A stretch of 64,000 bases of DNA from Porticoccaceae bacterium. Lineage in GTDB: Bacteria; Pseudomonadota; Gammaproteobacteria; Pseudomonadales; Porticoccaceae. Below are positions 54,283 through 64,000 of the stretch, piece after piece. How positions within the stretch are numbered: position 1 is the stretch's first letter; each line of letters begins with the position of its first letter. The notes under the pieces were generated by a model. That model worked only from the letters and a program-made list of their open reading frames with translations, was not told the origin of the DNA and did no database searches. A program made the translations under genes and the position numbers. The stretch lies in the NCBI GenBank assembly GCA_902557735.1, contig CACEBC010000007.1:1-64000 (forward strand), in the 5' to 3' direction.

Positions 54283-54807
54283 CTACAGATAGCGTCCCCG
54301 AGAAAAGCGACCACTTTCCGATTTTGCTAGCAACTTGATTCCGCGCCTACTGTATCCATGACATATCGCTACTGCAAGCCCATCCGCAGCATCTTCTGAA
54401 GGGATATCCTTTAATTTAAGGAGTTGAACCACCATTTTTTGCACCTGGTTTTTGCTCGCGGCGCCAACACCGACAACAGACTTTTTAATGCTTCTCGCAG
54501 AGTATTCGCTTATATCGAGTCCAGCATCGGCCGCAGCCACGATAGCAGCGCCTCTAGCTTGGCCTAACTTTAAAGCCGAACCGGGGTTTTTGGACATGAA
54601 AACCTCTTCTATACCGAGTTCGGTAGGCTGATATTGATCGATAATCCTTTTAACCCCTTCGAAAATAATTTGTAAGCGTATCGCTAGGCTTTTCTTGGGC
54701 AGTTTAACGACCCCGCTAGCCAGATACACTAGATCATTATCGTTTAATTCGATCACCCCATATCCAGTTCTTTGGGACCCCGGGTCTATACCGATTATCC
54801 GAGTCAT
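54283..54807 (-). CDS. ruvC: Holliday-junction resolvase RuvC
   Basis: This 174-residue endonuclease has the acidic catalytic residues in place: IIGIDPGSQRTGYGVIE (first Asp), LGIEEVFMSKNPGSALKLGQARG (Glu), and the final SEDAADGLAVAICHGY (Asp pair). It makes the symmetric cuts that resolve recombination junctions within the RuvABC complex. Upstream on the same strand lies the M16 peptidase gene, in place of yebC, which normally abuts ruvC in relatives. Confidence 0.97.
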   Translation of the reverse strand: MTRIIGIDPGSQRTGYGVIELNDNDLVYLASGVVKLPKKSLAIRLQIIFEGVKRIIDQYQPTELGIEEVFMSKNPGSALKLGQARGAAIVAAADAGLDISEYSARSIKKSVVGVGAASKNQVQKMVVQLLKLKDIPSEDAADGLAVAICHGYSRRGIKLLAKSESGRFSRGRYL

Positions 54808-54882
54808 TTCTAGGAACCTTGAGCAGCAGAGCCGCCTTTTTGGTCGCCAATAGCCCCAAGAGTATTTAACATACCGAGGACA

Positions 54883-57778
54883 CTATATCTCAAAGTCGAC
54901 AACTTGATAACCGGCTTCCTGAAGATTTGGCTTTAAAATGGCGGCGTCGCCAACCACCACCATAAACATTTCGTCTAGGCTAAGATGTTTTTGAGCCAAT
55001 TCGTTTATTTCAGCCTTGGAAATGCTTTGAATTGTTTCACCGCGTTCTTTGACAAATCCGGGTGACAAATCATATTCCAAAATTTGCGCGAGGAATCTCA
55101 ATTTGGCGCTCGGCGTTTCATATTTCAAAGCATCTCTTTGAGAAACCGCGTTGCGCATAAAAATTAACTCCCCATCAGTAATACCGGACTCAGAAAATCT
55201 GTGAATTTCGTCAGTAATTTCAATAAGGGCGCTATCAGTTACGTCCGCTCTAACCTCAGTTGAAGCGATAAAACTGCCCGTTAGTTTATCTCCCGAGAAA
55301 TAAGATCGGGCTCCATAGGTATATCCCTTATCTTCACGAAGATTCAAATTAATACGGCTGTTAAATGAACCACCTAGGACAAAATTCATCAGCGAGGAGC
55401 GAAAGAACTCTCCATTGACATCGCGCTTCATAGAGCGTTTGCCAATGACAATTGAAGACTGCGCGGCATCATCTTTATTGACAAGATAAACTACTCCTGG
55501 TTTTGTATCGCCATCGGAAAAATCAAGTTCTAAAGGTTTGGAAAATCCTTTTAATTCGCCAAAAACGCTCAGCGAGCTGATGATATCAGCTTTGGACCGT
55601 TCTGATACTACAATAAGCTGCCCACCATCCGGTTTTAGATATTCAGCATGAAAATTTTTGAGGTCATCAAGCTTAATGTTGTTTACGCTTATCTCGTCTC
55701 CTCTGATCGGCATGGCAGCAATGCTGTCACCGAATAGCAGCATCCTAGAGGCATTTTGAGCCAAGAAAGACGGATCTTTTTTACTCTGCATAATGCCTTC
55801 GATTGCCGTTTGTTTGATTCTTTCAAATTCATCTGCCGCCCAAGCAGGTTGTGAAAGTTTTTCAAGCACTAAAGCTAATGTTTGGTCTAGGTTTTTTGAC
55901 AAAGCGTTCACATCAACGTTTAGGTATTTAGTCCCTGCCGATATAGACACGGAACTACCGAGCTTTCTAAGCTGTTTTGACATTTCCTCGGCGCTTCGCT
56001 GGGTCGTAGATTCGTTGAGCATTGCAGCCAGTAAATATGCTATTCCAGCCTTCTCTTTCATCGAATAATAATGGCCCGCCGGAATTCTCAACATGATAGA
56101 TGTCGTTGGCGTTTCAGTGCTGCTAGCGCCAAGCACTCGTAACCCGTTTGGGATCGAGTGACGCCACAAGGCTGGGACCTCCGGCGTTTTATTAGCACCA
56201 GCTTTTGGCATGATACTTCTATCGAATGTATCTTTTGGGCGAGGTATTTGTTCGTCCAGCACCACATTAGATGTCAAAACTTGCATATCTTTCTGCCTTG
56301 GGGGCGGAAGAAAATTGTTAGGCGCCGCAATGTCATTTAATCTACCGTTGGGAACCACACTTAAAATCACCCCATGTTTGCCTTTGACATATTCCTTAAA
56401 CACTCTAAGCACATCATCTTGTTTGACTCGGTTGTAACGTGCAATGTCATGTTGAATATAGTCTGGATTTCGAAACAGTGTTTGGTTGTAGGCCAACTCC
56501 CGGACCTTGCCAGCAACACTCTGAAGTCCAAATATGAAGCTGGACTCCATCTCAGCCTTGACCATCAGAAGATCATCTGCCTCTACTCCACGCTGTTCAA
56601 ATTCCCCTAGCGTTGCGCGAATTACCCTCTCAATCTCTGAGAGCTTAACATCTGAGCCAGGGCGCGGAAGCGCATAAAGTTCAAATTTACAGGCAAGCTC
56701 AGCACAATAGTGCGTGGCGCCAGCATCCACAGCCAACTGGTTTTTAATGAGATTTTTGTAAAAAAGAGAAGTCTTTCCAGTGCCCAAAATGCTGGACAGC
56801 ACGTCTAACGGAGCCTCATCCTCATGCCGGAAATAAACGGTTGGGTACGACATAACTATGAGAGGCAAATGTACGTTGTCCTCCATGGAGATATATCGAT
56901 CCTCCTGAATCGTGAAAGGCAGTTTTTCTTGATTCAACACTTCAGGCCCACGAGGAATTGGTCCAAAATACTTCTTAGCCCATTCCAATGCTTTTTGCTC
57001 CTCGAAGTCACCTCCAATCGTCAAAGTAGCATTATTAGGACCGTACCAACGCAAAAAAAAAGCCCTTCAAATCCTCTACGCCGACCCTATTAAGGTCCTC
57101 TGTATAACCAATAACAGGCCAAGAGTATGGATGACCATCTGGGAATAATGCCTGACTAATGCGTTCATCTACTCTGCCATAAGGCCTGTTTTCGACTCTT
57201 TGCCCGCGCTCATTCTTGACAGTATCTCGTTGAACCTCAAACTTTTTCTGAGTGACTGCATCAAGAAAATAACCCATCCGGTCAGATTCAAGCCACAGCA
57301 CTTTCTCCAATTGATTCGCAGGTACTGTTTGATAATAATTAGTTCTGTCGCTGTTGGTTGTCCCGTTCATCGTTCCACCGGCGTCGGTGACAATCTTAAA
57401 GTGCTCCTCATCATCAACATTCTCGGAACCTTGAAACATCATATGCTCAAAAAAATGTGCAAATCCAGACTTACCTTTCTCCTCGCGTGCGGAGCCAACA
57501 TGATAAGTCACATCAATATGAACAAGAGGATCAGAGTGATCTTGATGAAGAATTACAGTTAAACCATTCTCTAATTCATATTTTTGATATGGTATAACAA
57601 CTGTTTCTGAATTTGACGTGACCCGTTCGATGAGACGAACACCATCCGGTGTAACAAGATCAGATGCGTTTTGTTTTTTTAACTGAGTGAATTCACCGCT
57701 TTCATTTTTGCAACCTACCGCGAATAACCCAATCACAATTAAGAGGAAAAATTTCAATTTTTGAGCCCCCAAATACAT
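54883..57778 (-). pseudogene. M16 zinc-peptidase lipoprotein, split by a frameshift in a nine-base homopolymer
   Basis: Two overlapping frames (57035-57778 and 54883-57054) are one gene. The first gives a lipoprotein signal (LFAVGC, about Cys23), the zinc motif FAHFFEHMMFQGSEN (HxxEH) and AGGTMNGTTNSDRTNYYQT; it then runs through poly-T into a stop. Removing one T from the T9 run (template A9 at 57053-57061) joins GFF directly to RWYGPNNATLTIGGDF and gives 964 residues, the normal two-half M16 length. The second half includes AGIAYLLAAMLNEST and RINLNLREDKGYTYGARSYFSG. If the base is real, only transcriptional slippage or frameshifting would make the full enzyme. Periplasmic protease, substrate unknown. 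Confidence 0.85.
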
Positions 57779-57898
57779 TTCTTTAGCGCCACTCCGACAA
57801 AAACCAAAGCTTCAAGGTCAAAATTGATGATTTTCTCATTTCGACTGATTCGCAGACTCACTAGAAGCCAAGTTATTCTAATTAAGCAAAAATAATTT

Positions 57899-58393
57899 CT
57901 AATTGTCTCCACTTTTTGTCTTCTTTTTCTTGCTCGTAGAGGATGGTGTCTTAGTGGCCTCATCATCAGGCTTTTTGGCGCGCTTAGCTCGTGGTTTTTT
58001 TTCAGTCTTTTTAGGTGTTACTTCCTCAGCAATAGCCCCCTCTTCTACCTCAGCAGCAGACGCCTCAGAAACAGCATCGTCTTCTGACTCAGCAGCAGAC
58101 GCCTCAGAAACAGTATCTTCTTCTGACTCAGCAGCAGACGCCTCAGAAACAGCATCTTCCTCTACATTAGCAGGAGATTGTTCATTCGTTTCGGCAGCCT
58201 TACGATGTTTTTCCTTTTCTGATTTCTCCGGCACAGCTTTAGGAGCGGTGGCCATCTTAATCAGCCCTTCAGCCGCTAGGATATCGACCTTTTCTTCCTG
58301 ATTTATCCAATGTTTCGCGGAATCTTGCACACCATATCGTCCGGAACGCTTTTGATAGATAATATAGTTCTTTGTCTTTTTTATAACTTTCAT
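57899..58393 (-). CDS. Small uncharacterised protein with triple 13-residue repeat and basic tail
   Basis: This 164-residue cytoplasmic-type protein has no signal or membrane helix. Residues 1-47 form a compact conserved-looking domain (NYIIYQKRSGRYGVQDS, then HWINQEEKVDILAAEGLI), which resembles small proteins in other gammaproteobacteria, although I cannot name the family. Residues 79-117 are three copies of an acidic 13-mer (EDAVSEASAAESE-type), and the last 40 residues are Lys/Arg-rich (KKTEKKPRAKRAKKP). The acidic-then-basic tail suggests nucleic-acid or partner binding. It lies between yebC and the M16 gene in the same direction. Confidence 0.7.
   Translation of the reverse strand: MKVIKKTKNYIIYQKRSGRYGVQDSAKHWINQEEKVDILAAEGLIKMATAPKAVPEKSEKEKHRKAAETNEQSPANVEEDAVSEASAAESEEDTVSEASAAESEDDAVSEASAAEVEEGAIAEEVTPKKTEKKPRAKRAKKPDDEATKTPSSTSKKKKTKSGDN
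58043..58159 (-). repeat. Three 39-bp tandem repeats inside the small gene
   Basis: Three in-frame copies of a 39-bp unit encode EDAVSEASAAESE, EDTVSEASAAESE and DDAVSEASAAEVE. The DNA copies are nearly identical (for example GCAGCAGACGCCTCAGAAAC on the plus strand recurs three times), so the tract is recent and probably length-variable between strains. Confidence 0.92.
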
Positions 58394-58464
58394 CTTTTAT
58401 TCCTCGGTTTGATTACTCGCTCTGATTAAATCTACATGAGAGCCCGATCGGGTAGTCAAAAATA

Positions 58465-59211
58465 CTAATCCAATTGCTCGAGCACAGCAGCCGGCACATC
58501 AGCATTTGTATGTACATGTTGCACATCATCCAAATCCTCGAGAGCATCGATCAATTGCCCCAATTTCTGCGCTCTCTCAAGGTCAAGTCTTACCTTAACA
58601 CTGGCAAACATTGTTATTTCTGCGCTGTAAGGTGTGAATCCGGAAACGTTCAACTCGTCCTTAATTTTCGGGAAGTCTTCAAAAGAAGTTATCACGCAAA
58701 CGGAGCCATCGTCACACGCTTCCATGTCCTTTGCGCCTGCCTCTAGTGCAGCATCAAGAAGAGCATCTTCATCGCAATCCGAGGAAAAATCTAACTGTCC
58801 TATACGACTAAACAAATAGGCAACAGATCCATCCGTTCCTAAATTACCTCCGAATTTACTGAATAAATGTCGGACTTCCCCGACAGTGCGATTACGATTG
58901 TCCGTCATACACTCAACCATTACCGCGACGCCACCAGACGCATAACCCTCATAAGTCACCTCATCATAGTTTTCACTCTCACCAGCTCCAGCCCCCCTCA
59001 TGATTGCCTTTTCTATAGTATCGCGTTTCATGTTCGAACCGAGAGCTTTATCAACAGCTGCTCGCAGACGAGGATTGTCCTCAACGCTCGAGCCACCAGT
59101 CTTTGCAGCGACCACCAACTCGCGGATCAATTTTGTGAAAATTTTCCCACGTTTGGCATCTTGAGCTGCCTTACGATGCTTTATATTAGCCCACTTGCTA
59201 TGACCAGCCAC
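58465..59211 (-). CDS. yebC: YebC/PmpR family regulator
   Basis: This 248-residue protein matches YebC end to end: [21 protein letters not shown] start, [48 protein letters not shown], and [14 protein letters not shown]. The family includes DNA-binding regulators, and some members assist translation at proline stretches. Upstream is aspS; a perfect palindrome CCCGATCGGG lies just after its stop (58443-58452). Confidence 0.96.
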   Translation of the reverse strand: MAGHSKWANIKHRKAAQDAKRGKIFTKLIRELVVAAKTGGSSVEDNPRLRAAVDKALGSNMKRDTIEKAIMRGAGAGESENYDEVTYEGYASGGVAVMVECMTDNRNRTVGEVRHLFSKFGGNLGTDGSVAYLFSRIGQLDFSSDCDEDALLDAALEAGAKDMEACDDGSVCVITSFEDFPKIKDELNVSGFTPYSAEITMFASVKVRLDLERAQKLGQLIDALEDLDDVQHVHTNADVPAAVLEQLD

Positions 59212-59242
59212 GAAACCCGCCCCCCAAATCTTAATCAGCTAG

Positions 59243-61015
59243 TCATTGATCAGAAAACCGTCGAACCTGGATCCCCAGATCACTCAATTGGTTTATATCT
59301 ATATGACTAGGCGCGTCTGTCATAAGACACGACGCGGACTGTGTTTTTGGAAAAGCTATAACATCTCTAATCGAGTCTTTCTGTATCAACAGCATCATCA
59401 ATCTATCAAGCCCAATAGCGATGCCCCCGTGAGGCGGCGCACCAAATTGAAGGGCATCAAGCAAGAAACCAAATTTTTCTCGCTGTTCTTCTTTCTCTAT
59501 TTTCAATATATCAAATACCACTTCCTGCATTTTGAGGTCGTGAATACGAATAGATCCACCCCCTAATTCATAGCCATTAATCACTATGTCATAGGCTTCA
59601 GAAAGACATTTCGATGGTTCGTGAGATAATTCATCAAGGCCGCATGAAGGCAAAGTAAAAGGGTGATGAAGTGGCGTCAAAGAGCCATCTTCCAAAGCTT
59701 CAAACATTGGAAAATCGACGATCCATATCGGCGCCCAGTCGGTAACATATAACTTCATATCCGCCGCTATTCGGCAGCGCAATGCACCCAGAGCCTCTGA
59801 AACGATTTTATGACTATCAGCACCGAAGAAAACAATATCTCCATTTTCGGCATTTAACCTATCCATAATTGCCAAAGTTGTCTGCTCGCCGATAAATTTA
59901 ATTATAGGCGATTGCATACCCTTAACCCCAGTGTCTATGTCATTGACCTTAATCCACGCTAGTCCTCTTGCACCGTATATCGCCACAAACTCCGTGTATT
60001 CATCGATCTTTTTCCTCGACAACTCCGCTCCTCCCGGTATCTTGAGTGCACTAACGCGAGATTTAGGATCATTAGCTGGTCCAGAGAAAACTTTGAATTG
60101 GACATCACGCAACAGATCTTTTAGATCTACCAGCTCGAGAGGAATCCTCAAATCAGGTTTATCCGAACCATACTTACTAATAGCATCCGCATAACTCATT
60201 CGCGGAAATTCGCCGAGTTCGACCGACAAATGCTTCCGGAAAATATCACTAATCAACGCTTCGCCAAGCTTCAGAATATCCTCTTGATCGATAAATGACG
60301 CCTCAATATCAATTTGGGTGAATTCTGGCTGTCGGTCAGCGCGCAAATCCTCATCCCGAAAACATTTAGCGATTTGGAAATATCGATCACAGCCCGCAAC
60401 CATTAAGAGCTGCTTAAATAATTGTGGCGACTGAGGCATCGCAAAGAACTGTCCCTGATAAATGCGGGATGGAATCACATAATCTCTAGCACCCTCAGGA
60501 GTAGCCCTAGTCATGACGGGTGTTTCAATATCCAAAAATCCTTCTTCAATGAGGAAATTTCTGACACTGTTTGTTACGTCCGAGCGCAATTTGAGATTTT
60601 TTTGCATCTCTGGTCGACGTAAATCCATATACCGGTACTTAAGACGCACTTCTTCACCAACATTTACATACTGGTCAAGTTGAAAGGGTGGTGTTTGCGC
60701 GCGATTTAAAATCTCGAGGTCATACGCATATAACTCTATCTGTCCAGTGGCCATGGCTTCATTAATAGTTTCAGTCGATCGAGAACGCACTTTTCCCCTA
60801 ACCCACAAAACATACTCAGATCTGACGCCATCAGCCAGATGAAAAGCAGCTGCGTTGTCAGGGTCAAAAACGACTTGCACCACACCCTCCCTATCCCGCA
60901 GATCAATAAAGATTACTCCTCCGTGATCGCGTCTACGATCAACCCAACCACATAGAGTTAAATCATCACCAACATGCTCGGGCGTTACTAACCCACAATA
61001 TAATGATCGGCGCAT
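59243..61015 (-). CDS. aspS: Aspartyl-tRNA synthetase
   Basis: This is a 590-residue class II synthetase of the bacterial type. Start at ATG 61015 ([19 protein letters not shown]) matches the family; a longer frame to 61231 overlaps the zinc-ribbon gene antiphase and has low-complexity coding. OB-fold anticodon domain ([22 protein letters not shown]), motif 2 [18 protein letters not shown], the bacterial insertion domain (about residues 290-420), and motif 3 [14 protein letters not shown] near the end. It charges tRNA-Asp. It lies 16 bases after the zinc-ribbon gene. Confidence 0.97.
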   Translation of the reverse strand: MRRSLYCGLVTPEHVGDDLTLCGWVDRRRDHGGVIFIDLRDREGVVQVVFDPDNAAAFHLADGVRSEYVLWVRGKVRSRSTETINEAMATGQIELYAYDLEILNRAQTPPFQLDQYVNVGEEVRLKYRYMDLRRPEMQKNLKLRSDVTNSVRNFLIEEGFLDIETPVMTRATPEGARDYVIPSRIYQGQFFAMPQSPQLFKQLLMVAGCDRYFQIAKCFRDEDLRADRQPEFTQIDIEASFIDQEDILKLGEALISDIFRKHLSVELGEFPRMSYADAISKYGSDKPDLRIPLELVDLKDLLRDVQFKVFSGPANDPKSRVSALKIPGGAELSRKKIDEYTEFVAIYGARGLAWIKVNDIDTGVKGMQSPIIKFIGEQTTLAIMDRLNAENGDIVFFGADSHKIVSEALGALRCRIAADMKLYVTDWAPIWIVDFPMFEALEDGSLTPLHHPFTLPSCGLDELSHEPSKCLSEAYDIVINGYELGGGSIRIHDLKMQEVVFDILKIEKEEQREKFGFLLDALQFGAPPHGGIAIGLDRLMMLLIQKDSIRDVIAFPKTQSASCLMTDAPSHIDINQLSDLGIQVRRFSDQ

Positions 61016-61031
61016 AAGTCTCTTTTCCTTG

Positions 61032-61391
61032 TCACGATGATGGTTTCGTGGTTTTCTTCGGGGGTTTTGAGGATTTCGGGGCTGTTTTGCTAACTTTGTC
61101 TGACGATTCGGAAGTATTTTTTTGTTCGTCATTGGGTTTCGTACTTTCTGTCCCAGATGTTTCCGATTTGCCCGCAGGGTCCTGATCTCCACTAATATTG
61201 CGTTTATCTTTCGTTTTAAAATCAGTTTCATACCAACCAGTGCCGCTCAAACGAAAACCTACAGCAGAAATAAGCTTCTTCAGCGCTGAAGCGTTACAGG
61301 CAGGGCAAATAGTCAAAGGATGGTCACTAATTTTTTGCAGCACTTCAAGTTTATGGCCACATTCAGAACACTGATACTCGTATATGGGCAT
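61032..61391 (-). CDS. FmdB-family zinc-ribbon protein
   Basis: This 119-residue product starts at ATG 61391 with [20 protein letters not shown] and has CPAC 25 residues later, a four-Cys zinc ribbon (CxxC...CxxC) typical of the FmdB regulatory-protein group, followed by [22 protein letters not shown]. The C-terminal half is Ser/Lys/Pro-rich and low in complexity. The family often precedes aspS in gammaproteobacteria. Its molecular function is unknown. Confidence 0.88.
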   Translation of the reverse strand: MPIYEYQCSECGHKLEVLQKISDHPLTICPACNASALKKLISAVGFRLSGTGWYETDFKTKDKRNISGDQDPAGKSETSGTESTKPNDEQKNTSESSDKVSKTAPKSSKPPKKTTKPSS

Positions 61392-61643
61392 ACGTTCATC
61401 CAACAAATCTAAATTTCCGCTCGATTATACAGCACCGCTTGCCTATCGAGAATGCTCTGATTGCAAGAGAGCACTAATAATTAACGCGTTTTTTGATATT
61501 TTTTTACCAGGACCCTCACAAAAAATAAGCGGATCCCAAACTATAACCCATTTAATTCCCAATCAATTCATTCAGACTCTGTACCCATCAGTTTTCGAAC
61601 AGTAAACTATCAGATTGAAAATTCAAGAACGACAGAGACACAA

Positions 61644-63371
61644 ATGCGTGCCAGCCAATACCTTATCAGCACAAAAAAAGAGCTCCCCGCGGAAGCAGAG
61701 ATCATCAGCCACCAACTGATGTTGCGAGCAGGGATGATTCGCAAACTGGCCTCGGGGCTTTACAGCTGGTTGCCATTGGGCTTGAGAGTTTTTCGAAAAG
61801 TGGAGTCAATTGTACGTGAGGAAATGGACGCCTCAGGCGCTATAGAACTGCTTATGCCGTTAGTCCAGCCAGCTGATTTATGGGAAGAGTCTCAGCGGTG
61901 GAGTAAGTTTGGCCCAGAACTCTTGCGAATCAATGACCGTCATGAGAGGGCATTTTGTCTTGGCCCAACTCATGAGGAAGTGATCACCGATATTGTCCGG
62001 ACAGAGCTGCATAGCTATCGGCAGCTGCCTATTAACTTTTATCAAATTCAAACGAAGTTCAGAGACGAGGTGAGGCCTCGTTTTGGCGTGATGCGAACCC
62101 GAGAATTTTGCATGAAGGATGCTTATTCGTTTCACATCAATCAAAAATCCCTTGAGGAAACATACGATTGCATGTATCAGACCTACTGCAGGATATTTGA
62201 GCGAACAGGGCTGATCTTCAAAGCAGTCATAGCCGATACAGGGTCTATAGGTGGAAATATTTCCCACGAATTTCACGTGCTTGCCGAATCGGGTGAAGAT
62301 GCGATTGTATTTTCAGATCAGAGTGATTACGCGGCCAACATCGAAAAAGCATCCTCACTCCCCCCTGATCCCCCAGATTCAGTGTACTTAGATGAAATTA
62401 AAGAGATACACACACCAAATGCCAAGACAATTGATGATGTATGCAATCAACTTAACATCAAACCAAGTCAAATGGTAAAAACCCTGATTTTTCTGGATGA
62501 AAGTGATAATGGTGTTAATGCGTTCCATGCATTTGTGGTGCGGGGCGACCATCAGTTAAATGAAGTAAAAGCTCGTTGCTTTGTGCACGACGCAAGTAAC
62601 CTGACCATGGCTTCAGATCAGCAGTTAAAAGACGCTCTGAATTGCTCTGCCGGATCGCTCGGGCCAGTAGGGCTGGACATGCGCGTAATTGTTGACCCTT
62701 GCGCGGCCAATCTCCATTCTTTTATTTGCGGCGCCAACCGCGATGGGTACCACCTAGCCGGAGTAAATTGGGAACGCGATTGTGGTAAAATTGAAGTTGT
62801 CGACATTCGTAACATTGTCTCTGGTGATCCAAGTCCTGATGGCAACGGACGACTGGTAATTAAGCGAGGAATAGAAGTAGGACACATCTTTCAACTCGGT
62901 ACAAAATATAGTGAGTTGATGGATGCCAGCGTTCTTGACGAAAATGGTAAAGAAAAAACGATTCACATGGGCTGCTATGGTATTGGTGTTGGAAGAATTG
63001 TTGCAGCGGCAATTGAACAAAACCACGACGCTCACGGTATCGTTTGGGCAGATTCAATCGCACCTTTTCAAGCCGCGATTGTGCCCATCAACTTCCATAA
63101 ATCAGAAAACGTGCAAAATGCAGCGGAAAATCTATATGATCAATTGAAGAATTCTGGCACGGATGTGTTGTTATTCGATGAAGCGAAAGCGCGGTTGGGT
63201 AGCATGTTAGCCGATGTCGAACTAATAGGAATTCCGCACATAATAATAATAGGAGATCGGGGTCTAAAAGATGGTGTGATCGAGTATCAGAATCGGCGCG
63301 AGCAAAATAAGCAAGAAATAAAAACTGAAGACGCCATATCCTTTCTAGCGGATAAGCTTTGCTTCAGTTAG
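61644..63371 (+). CDS. proS: Prolyl-tRNA synthetase (bacterial type with editing domain)
   Basis: This is a 575-residue class II synthetase: [20 protein letters not shown] start, motif 1 [20 protein letters not shown], motif 2 [21 protein letters not shown], the inserted YbaK-like editing domain (about residues 230-390, with [13 protein letters not shown] and [10 protein letters not shown]), motif 3 [20 protein letters not shown] and a C-terminal anticodon domain. It charges tRNA-Pro and clears mischarged Ala-tRNA-Pro. It is convergent with murI, with only six bases between their ends. Confidence 0.97.
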   Translation: MRASQYLISTKKELPAEAEIISHQLMLRAGMIRKLASGLYSWLPLGLRVFRKVESIVREEMDASGAIELLMPLVQPADLWEESQRWSKFGPELLRINDRHERAFCLGPTHEEVITDIVRTELHSYRQLPINFYQIQTKFRDEVRPRFGVMRTREFCMKDAYSFHINQKSLEETYDCMYQTYCRIFERTGLIFKAVIADTGSIGGNISHEFHVLAESGEDAIVFSDQSDYAANIEKASSLPPDPPDSVYLDEIKEIHTPNAKTIDDVCNQLNIKPSQMVKTLIFLDESDNGVNAFHAFVVRGDHQLNEVKARCFVHDASNLTMASDQQLKDALNCSAGSLGPVGLDMRVIVDPCAANLHSFICGANRDGYHLAGVNWERDCGKIEVVDIRNIVSGDPSPDGNGRLVIKRGIEVGHIFQLGTKYSELMDASVLDENGKEKTIHMGCYGIGVGRIVAAAIEQNHDAHGIVWADSIAPFQAAIVPINFHKSENVQNAAENLYDQLKNSGTDVLLFDEAKARLGSMLADVELIGIPHIIIIGDRGLKDGVIEYQNRREQNKQEIKTEDAISFLADKLCFS

Positions 63372-63377
63372 GCAAAC

Positions 63378-64000
63378 CTAAAGTTCGATCAAATTCTTAT
63401 CTAAAAAACCTAGAGACCTCAAATAATTGATTGATGGTGTTTCTTCTGACGTGACATATAAAATTTGTTCATTGCCTCGAGCTAAAGAGCCTTTGGCAAC
63501 CGCATCAATTCGTGAGGCGATACCCTTTGCGCTATCAATCAATTCAGCACCTTTGAAAATGTCTTGAAGCTGATCTTTAATCAGAGAAAAATGTGTGCAA
63601 CCCAAGACTACTGCATCGAATGATCGCTGCTCCAATGGTGCCAGTACCTCTTCAACTTCTGAATAATCCGTTCCAATGGTTAAAGACTTTTCTGCCAGGC
63701 GAACCAATTCGGTATTTCCGTATCGATACAGTTTTGTGCCGCCCGAATGTTTACTCACTAAACCCTCAAGGTATTTGCCATCAACCGTCTGAGGAGTGGC
63801 CAATAAAAGAATTTTTCCTCTTGGATATCGTTCAAAAGCAGGTTTGACTGATGGGACTACCCCTACAACTGGAATAGTGTATCGATGCCTCAAATGTTCC
63901 AGAATCAGAGTACTTGCGGTATTGCATGCAACTAGGAGCATTCCATGAGTTCTGCTAGACTGAACCGCATCCACCAAAGAGAATACACGTTTCATTATGT
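63378..64000 (-). CDS. murI: Glutamate racemase MurI (5' end beyond window)
   Basis: The frame is open to the right edge, so the N-terminal Asp-containing segment is outside. The visible 207 residues include GMLLVACNTASTLILEHLR (first catalytic Cys), VVGVVPSVKPAFE, the second-half VVLGCTHFSLIKDQL (second Cys), and AELIDSAKGIASRI. It supplies D-glutamate for peptidoglycan in the cytoplasm. No defect is seen in the visible part. Confidence 0.95.
   Translation of the reverse strand, partial: IMKRVFSLVDAVQSSRTHGMLLVACNTASTLILEHLRHRYTIPVVGVVPSVKPAFERYPRGKILLLATPQTVDGKYLEGLVSKHSGGTKLYRYGNTELVRLAEKSLTIGTDYSEVEEVLAPLEQRSFDAVVLGCTHFSLIKDQLQDIFKGAELIDSAKGIASRIDAVAKGSLARGNEQILYVTSEETPSINYLRSLGFLDKNLIEL

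Noticed and set aside
58443-58452. CCCGATCGGG palindrome as yebC terminator
   Set aside because: No T-tract on either strand and only a 5-bp arm with no loop; it is too short to call.
61016-61231. N-terminal 72-residue extension of AspRS
   Set aside because: The extension is antiphase to the zinc-ribbon gene and made of Arg/Asn/Lys-rich shadow coding; MRRSLYCG at 61015 is the conserved synthetase start.

Overview
The window reads as a piece of a Gram-negative, probably marine, gammaproteobacterial chromosome with mid-40s GC by eye. Three things support this: the aspS-yebC-ruvCAB-ybgC-tolQRAB-pal-cpoB-tRNA-Lys order on the minus strand (47-61 kb), which is a gammaproteobacterial signature; TonB, Tat and RND envelope systems throughout; and lipoproteins with classical lipoboxes. 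I see no phage genes, insertion sequences or CRISPR arrays.

Layout. 0-2.8 kb: the 3' part of a very large flagellin-like gene with seven tandem 55-residue repeats. 3.0-3.7 kb: a small lipoprotein. 3.7-11.2 kb: a Fur-regulated haem acquisition island, with a TonB haem receptor on plus and hmuTUV, hugZ, a small monooxygenase and a DUF6607 gene on minus. Two of these genes carry one in-frame TGA each. 11.5-13.0 kb: a thioesterase and an SDR whose only workable start is CTG. 13.4-18.4 kb: an MMPL/RND exporter, a LolA-like protein and a DUF1302-like outer-membrane protein. 19.2-23.6 kb: an RND efflux adaptor and pump. 23.7-27.4 kb: hexuronate catabolism (fructuronate reductase-like, uxuA, kdgK). 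27.6-35.9 kb (minus): a six-gene operon with four FAD oxidoreductases, a GcvT-like folate protein and an Asp/Asn beta-hydroxylase-like protein, which looks like an amine-oxidation pathway of unknown substrate. 36-47 kb: ABC-F ATPase, MFS transporter, DEAD-box helicase, acyl-CoA synthetase, tRNA-binding protein, a broken alpha/beta hydrolase and an amidohydrolase. 47-61 kb: tRNA-Lys and the core block for envelope constriction (Tol-Pal), Holliday-junction processing (RuvABC), yebC and aspS, interrupted by an M16 peptidase and a small repeat-bearing gene. 61.6-64 kb: proS and a partial murI.

The most notable theme is genes that look intact except for one base. DUF6607, hugZ and an alpha/beta hydrolase each have one in-frame stop with clear homology on both sides, all explainable by a C-to-T or G-to-A transition. 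The M16 peptidase gene is broken by one extra base in a nine-base homopolymer. These may be real decay, population polymorphism or consensus errors, and raw reads would decide. The other points of interest are the repeat-loaded flagellin, the orphan amine-oxidation operon, the coexistence of two unrelated haem-degrading enzymes, and several unexplained perfect inverted repeats between genes.
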